Below, piece by piece: positions 56,888 to 64,000 of a DNA stretch of 64,000 bases. The translations under genes were made by a program, and so were the position numbers. The DNA is from Achromobacter deleyi (GTDB taxonomy: Bacteria; Pseudomonadota; Gammaproteobacteria; Burkholderiales; Burkholderiaceae_B): positions 124,001-188,000 of the forward strand of contig NZ_CADIJO010000006.1 in NCBI RefSeq assembly GCF_902859705.1. The letters are read 5' to 3'. How positions within the stretch are numbered: the stretch's first letter is position 1; every line of letters begins with the position of its first letter. Under the pieces are notes generated by a model, which did not search any database, was not told the DNA's origin, and saw only the letters and a list, made by a program, of their open reading frames with translations.

Positions 56888-57829
56888 TCAGACCGGCAGG
56901 TGAATGCCGTAGGTGGCATGCAGCACGGCGTCGATTTCGGCGCGCGACGGCGCGTGGTTCTGCGGACCGCGTGAGGCGATCTTGATGGCGCCCATGACGT
57001 TGCCCAGGCGGCAGCTGTCTTCCCAGCTCCAGCCGCTGGTCAGGCCATAGAGCAGGCCGCCGCGCTGTGCATCGCCGCAGCCGGTGGGATCGACCACCTG
57101 GGTGGCGCGCACCGGCGCGATCTGGATGGTCTTGCCTTCGGTCAACAGCGTGGCGCCTTCGGCGCCGCGCGTGACGACGACAGCCTGCAGCTTGGTGGCG
57201 ATGTCGGCCATGCTGCGGCCCGTGCGTTGTTCCACCACGCCGGCTTCGTAGTCGTTGACGGTCAGCGCCTGGGCCAGGCCCAGCATGCGTTCCAGGTCGG
57301 CGCCGTCGAACAGCGGCATGGCCTGGCCCAGGTCGAAAATGAACGGAATGCCACGCTTATGCAGGCGCTCGGCGTGGGCGAACATGCCTTCCTTGGCGTC
57401 CGGGGCCACGATGCCCCAGGCCGCGTCGGCGTCGCTCAGGTCGTTGGTGGCCGAGAACGACATGGCGCCCGGGTGGAAGGCGGTGATCTGGTTGTCGTCC
57501 AGGTCGGTGGTGATGAAGCACTGGGCGGTGAAGGTGTCTTTCACGACCTTGACGCGGCTGACGTCGATGCCCAGGCCCGTCAGGCGTTCCAGGTATTCAC
57601 CGGCGTCTTCGCCCACGGTGGCCACCGGCACCGGCTTGCCGCCCAGCAGGTTCATGTTGTAGGCGATGTTGCCCGAGCAACCGCCGTATTCCTTGCGCAT
57701 GCTGGGCACCAGGAACGAGACGCTCAGCGATTGGATGCGATCGGCCAGGATGTGCTCTTTGAAGCGGCCTTCGAACACCGCGATGGTGTCGAACGCCATC
57801 GAACCGCAGACCAGAACGGGGGTCACCAT
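56888..57829 (-). CDS. PfkB-family carbohydrate/nucleoside kinase
   Basis: A 313-residue sugar or nucleoside kinase. The N-terminal part (VLVCGSMAFDTIAVFEG) and the GGCSGNIAYNMNLLGG motif resemble adenosine kinase-like members. The catalytic motif is DPTGCGDAQRGGLLYG, a variant of DTxGAGD with Gly-Cys in place of Gly-Ala; the base Asp is kept. Start 57829 has AAGG 9 bases ahead; ATG 57838 is the other choice. The gene follows the DUF3426 gene by 12 bases. Confidence 0.85.
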   Translation of the reverse strand: MVTPVLVCGSMAFDTIAVFEGRFKEHILADRIQSLSVSFLVPSMRKEYGGCSGNIAYNMNLLGGKPVPVATVGEDAGEYLERLTGLGIDVSRVKVVKDTFTAQCFITTDLDDNQITAFHPGAMSFSATNDLSDADAAWGIVAPDAKEGMFAHAERLHKRGIPFIFDLGQAMPLFDGADLERMLGLAQALTVNDYEAGVVEQRTGRSMADIATKLQAVVVTRGAEGATLLTEGKTIQIAPVRATQVVDPTGCGDAQRGGLLYGLTSGWSWEDSCRLGNVMGAIKIASRGPQNHAPSRAEIDAVLHATYGIHLPV

Positions 57830-57841
57830 GAATGTCATCCT

Positions 57842-59176
57842 TTACGGAAAGAATTTGTCGAGTTGGTAGCCGTTGACTTGAACACCGGTCACTTCAATCG
57901 GCACGGAAATCTTGAGTTCGCCCGCAGGGCCGAAGGGGCCCTGCAACTGCTCAGGCGTCAGGTAGTTCTCGGGCATGAGCACGCGGCGCACCACCACCGT
58001 GTCCGACAGGTCGGTCAGGTCCAGCACCAGCGCGGGCCAATGCTGCGGCTTGTCGTAGCGATTGCGCAGCACCAGGTTCAGGACGAGCCGCGTGCGGCCG
58101 TCGTCGATGGCAGCGGCGCCCGTGGGCGGCTGCAGCGACGACGATGAAATGGCGATGCGTTCGAGGCGGCGGGCGTAACCGACCGTGCAGCCCATGGGCT
58201 TGCAGACGGCTTCGAGCGCCGGCCGCAGCACGGGCACGGAATTGGCGATGTCCACGCGGTACACGTACAGCAGTTGCAGGCCCAGCAAGATCAAGCCGGC
58301 CAGGCAGGCGTAGCCCCAGACCTTGCGCATGAGGCCGCGGCGTTCCTGCCGGTCCTGGTCGAGAAATTCGGGCGGCGCGCGGCCGACGTCGGTCGCGCTG
58401 GAGTAGCGGGTGCGCGCGTCACCCAGGATCGGCTCGCGGGGATCGGCATCCGGATCGTCTTGTGCGTCGAGGTCGGCGTCGATGGCGTGGCCATCGTGCG
58501 AATCATGGCGCAGGTCGTCGTGCGGGTCGTCGTACGGGTCATCTCGCAGGTCATCCCGCACCACGAAAACCGGCTCGGCGGGCGCCGGACTGCGCGGGGC
58601 ATTCCACCGCGCGGCGGGCGGATTGTCGCGAACCGCCACGATGGGTTCGTCGCACCAGGGCGGTGCAGCCGGTTCCTGCCTGCGCGGCGCGGGCGCGTCG
58701 TCGTACCGGTCCAGGTCTTCGTTTTCGTCTTCGTCGTCATCGCCCTCTTCCGCCAGGACGGCGTCGGGTTCGATGCGGCGGCGAATGTCGTCGCGACCGC
58801 GCAGCACGGCAGGCGGCGACGCAGGTTCGGTGGACGGCCGCTGCACCACGGGCGCCTCGTCGGCGCGTGCCAGGGGCGGCGGCGCAACGGGGGTCGCCAA
58901 TACAGGCGCGGCGACCGCGTTGGCCGAGAACGGCGCCGGTGCCGACGGCACCGCCATGGCGGGCACGGTCACCGAGGGCGTGGCCCCCGCAGGCTGAGGC
59001 GGCGCGACCGCGGATACATCCGCTGGCGCCGCGCCCGATTCGGGCAACAGGCAGGCGCGGCCATCGAACACCGTGGCGCAGGCGCCGCAACGGACCAGGC
59101 CGTTACGGACGCGCAGTTGGTCGGGCACGACCTTGAATGACGTGCCGCATTGCGGGCAGCGGGTGGTCAGGGCCAT
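57842..59176 (-). CDS. Zinc-ribbon and DUF3426 membrane protein
   Basis: A 444-residue protein with an MJ0042-type zinc ribbon (Cys7, Cys10, Cys30, Cys33: CPQC and CGAC), a long low-complexity proline/alanine then acidic linker (about 45-270, with DDPYDDPHDDLRHDSHDG), one membrane span (about 287-310; VWGYACLAGLILLGLQ) and a C-terminal DUF3426 domain (RLVLNLVLRNRYDKPQHWPAL). It lies between prmA and the pfkB gene, 23 bases after prmA. The role of the family is not known; the acidic linker is exceptionally rich in Asp/His and could bind metal. Confidence 0.85.
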   Translation of the reverse strand: MALTTRCPQCGTSFKVVPDQLRVRNGLVRCGACATVFDGRACLLPESGAAPADVSAVAPPQPAGATPSVTVPAMAVPSAPAPFSANAVAAPVLATPVAPPPLARADEAPVVQRPSTEPASPPAVLRGRDDIRRRIEPDAVLAEEGDDDEDENEDLDRYDDAPAPRRQEPAAPPWCDEPIVAVRDNPPAARWNAPRSPAPAEPVFVVRDDLRDDPYDDPHDDLRHDSHDGHAIDADLDAQDDPDADPREPILGDARTRYSSATDVGRAPPEFLDQDRQERRGLMRKVWGYACLAGLILLGLQLLYVYRVDIANSVPVLRPALEAVCKPMGCTVGYARRLERIAISSSSLQPPTGAAAIDDGRTRLVLNLVLRNRYDKPQHWPALVLDLTDLSDTVVVRRVLMPENYLTPEQLQGPFGPAGELKISVPIEVTGVQVNGYQLDKFFP

Positions 59177-59199
59177 GGTGCGATCCTGCGCAACCCGGC

Positions 59200-60126
59200 T
59201 CAGGCCTTCTGGCCGTGCAGGCAGACCCAGCCGTCGCGGGCGCGCCAGACCGACATGGCGATCCAGGGCGCGTAGGCGGCGGCCACTTCTTCAGCCTGGC
59301 GTTCCAGCACGCCGGACAGCACCAGATGGCCGCCCGCGGCGACGCGGCCGGCCAGCATCGGCGCCAGCACCTTGAGCGGGTTGGACAGGATGTTGGCCAC
59401 GACCACCTGGAAGGTGCCGTCGGCCAGGCCGTCGGGCAGCATGGCCTGCAATTGGACGTGGTTGACGTCGGCGTTGAAGACCGTGCTTTGCACGGCCTGC
59501 GCGTCGATGTCGACCGCCTGCGTGGGGCCGGCGCCGAGCTTGCGCGCGGCGATGGCCAGGATGCCCGAACCGCAGCCGTAATCCAGCACGGTCGCGCCGC
59601 GCGGCAGTTCGGCTTCCAGCCAGGCCAGGCACAGGTGCGTGGTGGGATGGCTGCCGGTGCCGAAGGCCAGGCCCGGATCGAGTTCGATATGGATGGCGCC
59701 ATCATCGGCCGCAGGCGTTTGCAGCCCCGGCACATCCGGGCTGTCGCGGTGCCAGCTGGGCACGATCCAGAGGCGCTCGGCGATGTGGATCGGACCGAAT
59801 TGCGATTGCGTCAGGCGCACCCAGTCGGCGTCCGGCACGTCGCGCAGGCTCCAGCCGGCGAACAGCGCCGGATCCAGTTCGCCCGCGGCGGTGGCTTCTT
59901 CCATGATCTGCGTGGGATCGGCTCCGTCGGGCAGCAGGGCCACGACGCGATTGCGCTCCCAGGCCTGCACGTCGGGCTCGGTGCCCGGCTCGCCGAACAG
60001 GGGCCGCTCGTCGTCGGTGCCCAGGTCGGCATCTTCGACGGACACCGACAGCACGCCGGCTTCAAGCAGCGCGTCGGACAGGGCCTCGGCTTGCGCCTCC
60101 TGGCAGTGGAGCACGAGTTCACGCAT
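59200..60126 (-). CDS. prmA: Ribosomal protein L11 methyltransferase
   Basis: A 308-residue SAM-dependent enzyme that trimethylates L11. Conserved stretches are [19 protein letters not shown], the SAM motif [15 protein letters not shown] and [10 protein letters not shown]. The start [16 protein letters not shown] is the family form. It is in the accBC-prmA arrangement typical of the order, though two hairpins separate it from accC. Confidence 0.96.
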   Translation of the reverse strand: MRELVLHCQEAQAEALSDALLEAGVLSVSVEDADLGTDDERPLFGEPGTEPDVQAWERNRVVALLPDGADPTQIMEEATAAGELDPALFAGWSLRDVPDADWVRLTQSQFGPIHIAERLWIVPSWHRDSPDVPGLQTPAADDGAIHIELDPGLAFGTGSHPTTHLCLAWLEAELPRGATVLDYGCGSGILAIAARKLGAGPTQAVDIDAQAVQSTVFNADVNHVQLQAMLPDGLADGTFQVVVANILSNPLKVLAPMLAGRVAAGGHLVLSGVLERQAEEVAAAYAPWIAMSVWRARDGWVCLHGQKA

Positions 60127-60147
60127 GATGATTCTTCCATCTGGCCA

Positions 60148-60234
60148 ACGGGCCGCGGCAAAAGCCGCGGCCCGGTCAGCCGGTTAAGGCAACGCCTTGT
60201 TCAAGGCGGTAAAAAAGGGGCGCGAGGCCCCTTC
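60148..60234 (-). terminator. Two hairpins between accC and prmA
   Basis: On the minus strand accC is followed by AAGGGGC / GCCCCTT with a TTTTTT tail (60211-60233), a good terminator. Closer to prmA lies a second perfect hairpin GGGCCGCGGC-AAAA/TTTT-GCCGCGGCCC (60150-60173) without a T-run. They would limit readthrough into prmA. Confidence 0.7.
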
Positions 60235-60240
60235 TGCTGG

Positions 60241-61587
60241 TCAGGGACGCTGCGCCAGCTTGTTTTCCAGATAGTGGATGCTGGTGCCGCCTTCGACGAA
60301 GCGGGCATCCTGCAGCAGCTCGCGGTGCAGCGGGATGTTGGTGGAAATGCCTTCCACCACCATTTCCGACAGCGCCGTGCGCATGCGGGCCAGCGCCTGG
60401 TCGCGCGTGTCGCCATAGGTAATGACCTTGGCAATCATCGAATCATAGTTCGGCGGCACGAAATAGCCGTTGAACGCGTGCGAATCGATGCGCACGCCCG
60501 GACCGCCCGGGGTGTGCCAGTTGGTGATGCGACCGGGGCTGGGCACGAAGCGGAACGGATCTTCGGCGTTGATGCGGCATTCGATCGCATGGCCCTTGAA
60601 GACGATATCGCGCTGGCGCAACGTGAACTTCTCGCCCGCGGCGATCAGGATCTGCTGCTGCACCAGGTCGATGCCGGTGATCAGTTCGGTGACCGGGTGT
60701 TCGACCTGGATGCGGGTGTTCATTTCGATGAAATAGAACTCGCCGTTTTCATACAGGAATTCGAACGTGCCGGCGCCGCGGTAGCCCATCTTGCGGCAGG
60801 CGTCGGCGCAGCGGTCGCCGATGCGCTCGATCAGGCGGCGGGCGATGCCCGGGGCCGGCGCTTCTTCGATGACCTTCTGGTGACGGCGCTGCATGGAGCA
60901 GTCGCGTTCGCCCAGCCACACGGCGTTGCGTCCGCCGTCGGCCAGCACCTGGATTTCCACATGGCGCGGGTTCTCGAGGAACTTCTCCATATAGACTTCG
61001 GGGTTGTTGAACGCGGCGCCCGCTTCCGAACGCGTCATGGTGACGGCGTTCAGCAGCGCGGCCTCGGTGTACACCACGCGCATGCCGCGGCCACCACCGC
61101 CGCCAGCGGCCTTGATGATGACCGGGTAGCCCACTTCGCGCGCGGTGCGGATGATTTCCTGCGGATCGTCGGGCAACGCGCCCTCGGAACCCGGCACCAC
61201 CGGCACGCCGGCTTCGATCATGGCGCGCTTGGCGCTGACCTTGTCGCCCATCAGGCGAATGGTGTCGGGGCGCGGGCCGATGAACACGAAGCCGCTCTTT
61301 TCGACGCGATCGGCAAAGTCGGCATTTTCGGACAAGAACCCGTAACCCGGGTGAATGGCCTCGGAATCCGTGACTTCAGCCGCCGAAATGATGGCGGGCA
61401 TGTTCAGGTAGCTGTCGCGAGACGGCGCAGGCCCGATGCACACGGATTCATCGGCCAGGCGCACGTACTTGGCTTCGCGGTCGGCCTCGGAGTGCACCAC
61501 CACGGTTTTGATGCCCAGCTCGCGGCAAGCGCGCTGAATGCGCAGGGCGATTTCGCCCCGATTGGCGATCAGGATTTTTTCGAACAT
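60241..61587 (-). CDS. accC: Acetyl-CoA carboxylase biotin carboxylase
   Basis: ATP-dependent carboxylation of biotin on AccB. The 448-residue ATP-grasp enzyme has [24 protein letters not shown], the glycine-rich loop [29 protein letters not shown], and the catalytic [18 protein letters not shown]. It follows accB by 9 bases. Confidence 0.98.
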   Translation of the reverse strand: MFEKILIANRGEIALRIQRACRELGIKTVVVHSEADREAKYVRLADESVCIGPAPSRDSYLNMPAIISAAEVTDSEAIHPGYGFLSENADFADRVEKSGFVFIGPRPDTIRLMGDKVSAKRAMIEAGVPVVPGSEGALPDDPQEIIRTAREVGYPVIIKAAGGGGGRGMRVVYTEAALLNAVTMTRSEAGAAFNNPEVYMEKFLENPRHVEIQVLADGGRNAVWLGERDCSMQRRHQKVIEEAPAPGIARRLIERIGDRCADACRKMGYRGAGTFEFLYENGEFYFIEMNTRIQVEHPVTELITGIDLVQQQILIAAGEKFTLRQRDIVFKGHAIECRINAEDPFRFVPSPGRITNWHTPGGPGVRIDSHAFNGYFVPPNYDSMIAKVITYGDTRDQALARMRTALSEMVVEGISTNIPLHRELLQDARFVEGGTSIHYLENKLAQRP

Positions 61588-61596
61588 TTTCAGCTA

Positions 61597-62055
61597 TCAG
61601 CCAATGACGAACAGGGGTTGACCGTACTCGACGGGCTCACCGTTTTCGACCAGGATTTCTTTGATGACGCCGGACTTGTCGGCTTCGATTTCATTGAGCA
61701 GCTTCATGGCTTCAATGATGCAGAGGGGGTCGCCTTCCTTGACGGTGGAACCCACGTCGATGAAGGGCGCGGCGCCCGGGTTCGGCGAACGGTAGAACGT
61801 GCCGACCATGGGGGCCTTGACCACGTGGCCCTGGATCACCGGCGCGGCTTCGGCAGCCGGGGCTGCGGCGGCCGGGGCGGCGGCAGCCACCGGCGCGGCG
61901 TGCACGCCGGCTTCGGGCTGGTGGTAGGCCACCGGCTGCAAGGTCTGCGAGAACTTGACGATGCGAACCTTGCCTTCGCCTTCGGTGATTTCCAGCTCGG
62001 CGATACCCGATTCAGCCACCAGGTCGATCAGGGTTTTGAGTTTTCGGAGGTCCAT
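61597..62055 (-). CDS. accB: Biotin carboxyl carrier protein of acetyl-CoA carboxylase
   Basis: A 152-residue protein with the biotinylated lysine Lys118 in [12 protein letters not shown], after an Ala/Pro-rich linker (about 65-90). The N-terminus [23 protein letters not shown] is standard, so the start at 62055 is preferred to a frame extending into the aroQ end. It forms the accBC operon. Confidence 0.98.
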   Translation of the reverse strand: MDLRKLKTLIDLVAESGIAELEITEGEGKVRIVKFSQTLQPVAYHQPEAGVHAAPVAAAAPAAAAPAAEAAPVIQGHVVKAPMVGTFYRSPNPGAAPFIDVGSTVKEGDPLCIIEAMKLLNEIEADKSGVIKEILVENGEPVEYGQPLFVIG

Positions 62056-62143
62056 AGAAGCTGCTTCCCGAGATAGTGTCGGCAACGTCCCGGTGTTCGG
62101 GTTCGCGCCATATAAGATGTAAAAGCGGTGAGTTGGTGCGAGA

Positions 62144-62578
62144 TCAGTGCCGCACTGCGTAACGCAGAGCCGCTTCGTAGCCGTCCGCGCCCAGGCCACT
62201 GATAAGGCCTACTGCCAAGTCGGACAGATATGAGTGATGCCTGAAGGGCTCTCGCTTATACAGGTTGGACAAATGTACTTCAATAAATGGGATCGCGACC
62301 CCGGCCAGCGCATCGCGGATCGCGACGCTGGTGTGCGTATATGCCGCCGCGTTGATGATGATGAAGTCCGTGCCGTCTTGCCGGGCCGCCTGGATGCGGT
62401 CAACCAGCGCACCTTCGTGATTGCCTTGCCACGCCGTCAGCGTGGCGCCCAATTCGCCCGCCAGCAACTCAAGCCCCTCATTGATCTGGGACAGCGTGAG
62501 GCTGCCGTAGATGTGAGGTTCCCGGGTGCCTAGCAGGTTCAGATTCGGGCCATGCAATACCAGTATGTTTTGCGCCAT
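62144..62578 (-). CDS. aroQ: 3-dehydroquinate dehydratase, type II
   Basis: Shikimate pathway enzyme. The 144-residue protein has the active-site N-terminus [38 protein letters not shown], and [12 protein letters not shown]. Its start at 62578 gives [10 protein letters not shown]. It is directly upstream of accB, the conserved order in proteobacteria. Confidence 0.97.
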   Translation of the reverse strand: MAQNILVLHGPNLNLLGTREPHIYGSLTLSQINEGLELLAGELGATLTAWQGNHEGALVDRIQAARQDGTDFIIINAAAYTHTSVAIRDALAGVAIPFIEVHLSNLYKREPFRHHSYLSDLAVGLISGLGADGYEAALRYAVRH

Positions 62579-62667
62579 GCGCTTGCCAATGAGTGGATTG
62601 CCAATTGTTGGCAAAACAGCCGATAAACCAGCTTTTTACGCCAATTCCTATTATTTGTCCAACAGAC

Positions 62668-63201
62668 TTACGCCTTGAGGCCGGATAGCGTTTGATTCAG
62701 GTCGTCGGGCTGGATTTCACCCAGTATTTTCCGGTTAATGCTGCCATCTGCATTGAAAACGATGGTAAATGGCAGGCCGCCGCTGGGATTACCCAGTTTA
62801 CGCAGGGTATCGATGGCACCCGCCCCGATGACCCACAGCGGATAGGAAACCTGTACTTTCTCGACAAATTTTTGCATGTTGGCGGCGGAATCGACGCCGA
62901 TGCCGACAAAGCGGATTTGCGGATATTTTTTCTGCAAGGCGTCGAGTTCGGGCATTTCCTTGACGCACGGGGCGCACCAGGTTGCCCAGAAATTGACCAC
63001 GATGGGCTGGCCCTTCCAGGCGGCCAGCGAATGGGTCGCGCCGTTCAGGTCGGGCAGTTGCAGCTGCATCAGCCCGGCGACGGGATCGTCGGCGGCGGGT
63101 GCCGGAGCGGGCTGGGGCTTGTTGCGGCCCAGAAGCGTGTAGCCGCCCGCGACCGTGGCGGCTATGGCCACGCCGGCGGAAAGGAGTAGGCGTCGATTCA
63201 T
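62668..63201 (-). CDS. TlpA-like thiol-disulfide reductase
   Basis: A 177-residue membrane-anchored thioredoxin-fold protein. Residues 5-25 form an uncleaved or cleaved signal (LLLSAGVAIAATVAGGY), and the redox motif is WCAPC (Cys76, Cys79) in FWATWCAPCVKEMPELDAL. The cis-Pro lies in GGLPFTIVFN. It likely reduces disulfides in the periplasm, for example in cytochrome c maturation. The start at 63201 (MNRRLLLSAG) is the one with the leader. It diverges from mpl. Confidence 0.92.
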   Translation of the reverse strand: MNRRLLLSAGVAIAATVAGGYTLLGRNKPQPAPAPAADDPVAGLMQLQLPDLNGATHSLAAWKGQPIVVNFWATWCAPCVKEMPELDALQKKYPQIRFVGIGVDSAANMQKFVEKVQVSYPLWVIGAGAIDTLRKLGNPSGGLPFTIVFNADGSINRKILGEIQPDDLNQTLSGLKA

Positions 63202-63310
63202 GGCGCGATCATAACCGTTGCGGCCGGTTTGCGCCGCAACCGCGCCGGGCGGCCCGGCGCGCCGATACAGCCGCTGCCTATATATACAATGCAGGGCAGG
63301 AGAGTTTTCA

Positions 63311-64000
63311 ATGCACCTGCACATTCTTGGCATCTGCGGTACGTTCATGGGCGGCCTGGCGTTGATCGCGCGCGCTGCCGGCCACAAGGTCACCGGTTGC
63401 GACGCGGGCGTCTACCCGCCGATGAGCACCCAGCTGTCCGAACAGGGAATCGAGCTGATCGAGGGCTTCGGCCCCGAACAGATGGCGCTCAAGCCCGACC
63501 TGTACGTGATCGGCAACGTGGTCAGCCGCGGCAATCCGCTGATGGAAGCCATTCTGGAGTCCGGCGCCCGCTATGTGTCCGGTCCGCAATGGCTGGGCGA
63601 CAACATCCTGCCCGGCGCGCACGTGCTGGCGGTAGCCGGCACCCATGGCAAGACCACCACCAGCTCGATGCTGGCCTGGATCCTGGAAGCCGCGGGCATG
63701 GCGCCCAACTTCCTGATCGGCGGCGTGGCCCCCGACCTGCAGGTATCGGCCCGCTACGACCCGGCGCGCCGCCCCTTCGTGATCGAGGCGGACGAATACG
63801 ACACTGCGTTCTTCGACAAGCGGTCCAAGTTCGTGCATTACCGCCCCCGCACGGCCATCCTGAACAACCTGGAATACGATCACGCCGACATCTTCCCGGA
63901 TCTGGCGGCCATCGAAACCCAATTCCATCACCTCGTGCGTACGATTCCGGCGTCGGGGCGCATTCTGCGCCCGGCCCATTCCGATGCGCTGGATCGCGTG
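63311..64000 (+). CDS. mpl: UDP-MurNAc:tripeptide ligase Mpl, 3' end outside window
   Basis: First 230 residues of the recycling ligase that joins UDP-MurNAc to L-Ala-gamma-D-Glu-meso-DAP. The start MHLHILGICGTFMGGLALIA, the P-loop AGTHGKTTT (109-117), and the motif NNLEYDHADIF are typical of Mpl rather than MurC. The gene runs off the end of the window with the frame open. With anmK it points to active peptidoglycan recycling. Confidence 0.95.
   Translation, partial: MHLHILGICGTFMGGLALIARAAGHKVTGCDAGVYPPMSTQLSEQGIELIEGFGPEQMALKPDLYVIGNVVSRGNPLMEAILESGARYVSGPQWLGDNILPGAHVLAVAGTHGKTTTSSMLAWILEAAGMAPNFLIGGVAPDLQVSARYDPARRPFVIEADEYDTAFFDKRSKFVHYRPRTAILNNLEYDHADIFPDLAAIETQFHHLVRTIPASGRILRPAHSDALDRV

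Overview
The window is GC-rich chromosomal DNA from a betaproteobacterium, most likely Alcaligenaceae (Achromobacter or Bordetella type). The evidence is the gene order glyA-nrdR, tyrS/M23 peptidase/anmK/erpA, rplM-rpsI near argC, and prmA-accC-accB-aroQ-tlpA-mpl, plus a Bug/TctC-type binding protein, a Bordetella-type lysine/alanine histone H1-like protein, and a Gram-negative dlt (dra-like) locus. The genus call is inference. No tRNA, rRNA, CRISPR array, prophage or transposase gene was seen.

Layout. 1-3.8 kb: two overlapping envelope lipoprotein genes (DUF3142 and a large repeat-rich protein). 3.8-8.6 kb: ribD, an isochorismatase/GlxA-regulator pair, nrdR and glyA. 8.8-18.8 kb: LysE exporter, YbhB, tyrS, M23 peptidase, anmK, erpA, DUF6776 protein, argC, then a small toxin-antitoxin-like pair inserted before rpsI-rplM. 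19.2-23.6 kb: complete livKHMGF branched-chain amino acid ABC operon. 23.9-27.9 kb: orphan TRAP binding protein, pmbA, darP, carboxylesterase. 28.2-31.5 kb: an NMT1/SsuA-type ABC importer co-transcribed with a cysteine hydrolase. 31.6-37.4 kb: Pat-like acetyltransferase, gltX, MFS transporter, small lipoprotein. 37.6-40.7 kb: LysR regulator, alpha/beta hydrolase, Bug protein. 40.7-41.1 kb: gene-free structured DNA with a perfect 33-bp inverted repeat. 41.1-45.2 kb: Lrp regulator divergent from a fused indolepyruvate ferredoxin oxidoreductase. 45.3-49.7 kb: nrdAB behind tandem NrdR boxes. 50.0-51.4 kb: histone H1-like protein and YggT. 51.5-55.8 kb: five-gene dlt-type D-alanylation operon (carrier, DltD, DltX-like peptide, MBOAT, adenylating ligase). 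56-64 kb: glycine-zipper lipoprotein, PfkB kinase, DUF3426 protein, prmA, accC, accB, aroQ, TlpA-like thioredoxin and the 5' part of mpl.

Connections. NrdR (6.8-7.2 kb) should repress nrdAB (45.5-49.7 kb) through two palindromes 31 bp apart that overlap a good sigma70-like promoter. The dlt operon contains the whole set for exporting D-alanine esters, including a 68-residue peptide ending in the FxYxxF motif of Gram-positive DltX. The ABC importer at 28-31 kb probably takes up a small amide- or carbamoyl-like compound that the adjoining hydrolase cleaves. The least explained items are the zinc-ribbon antitoxin-like pair at 16.9-17.9 kb with an operator-like palindrome over its -10, and the structured inverted-repeat element at 40.96-41.12 kb.
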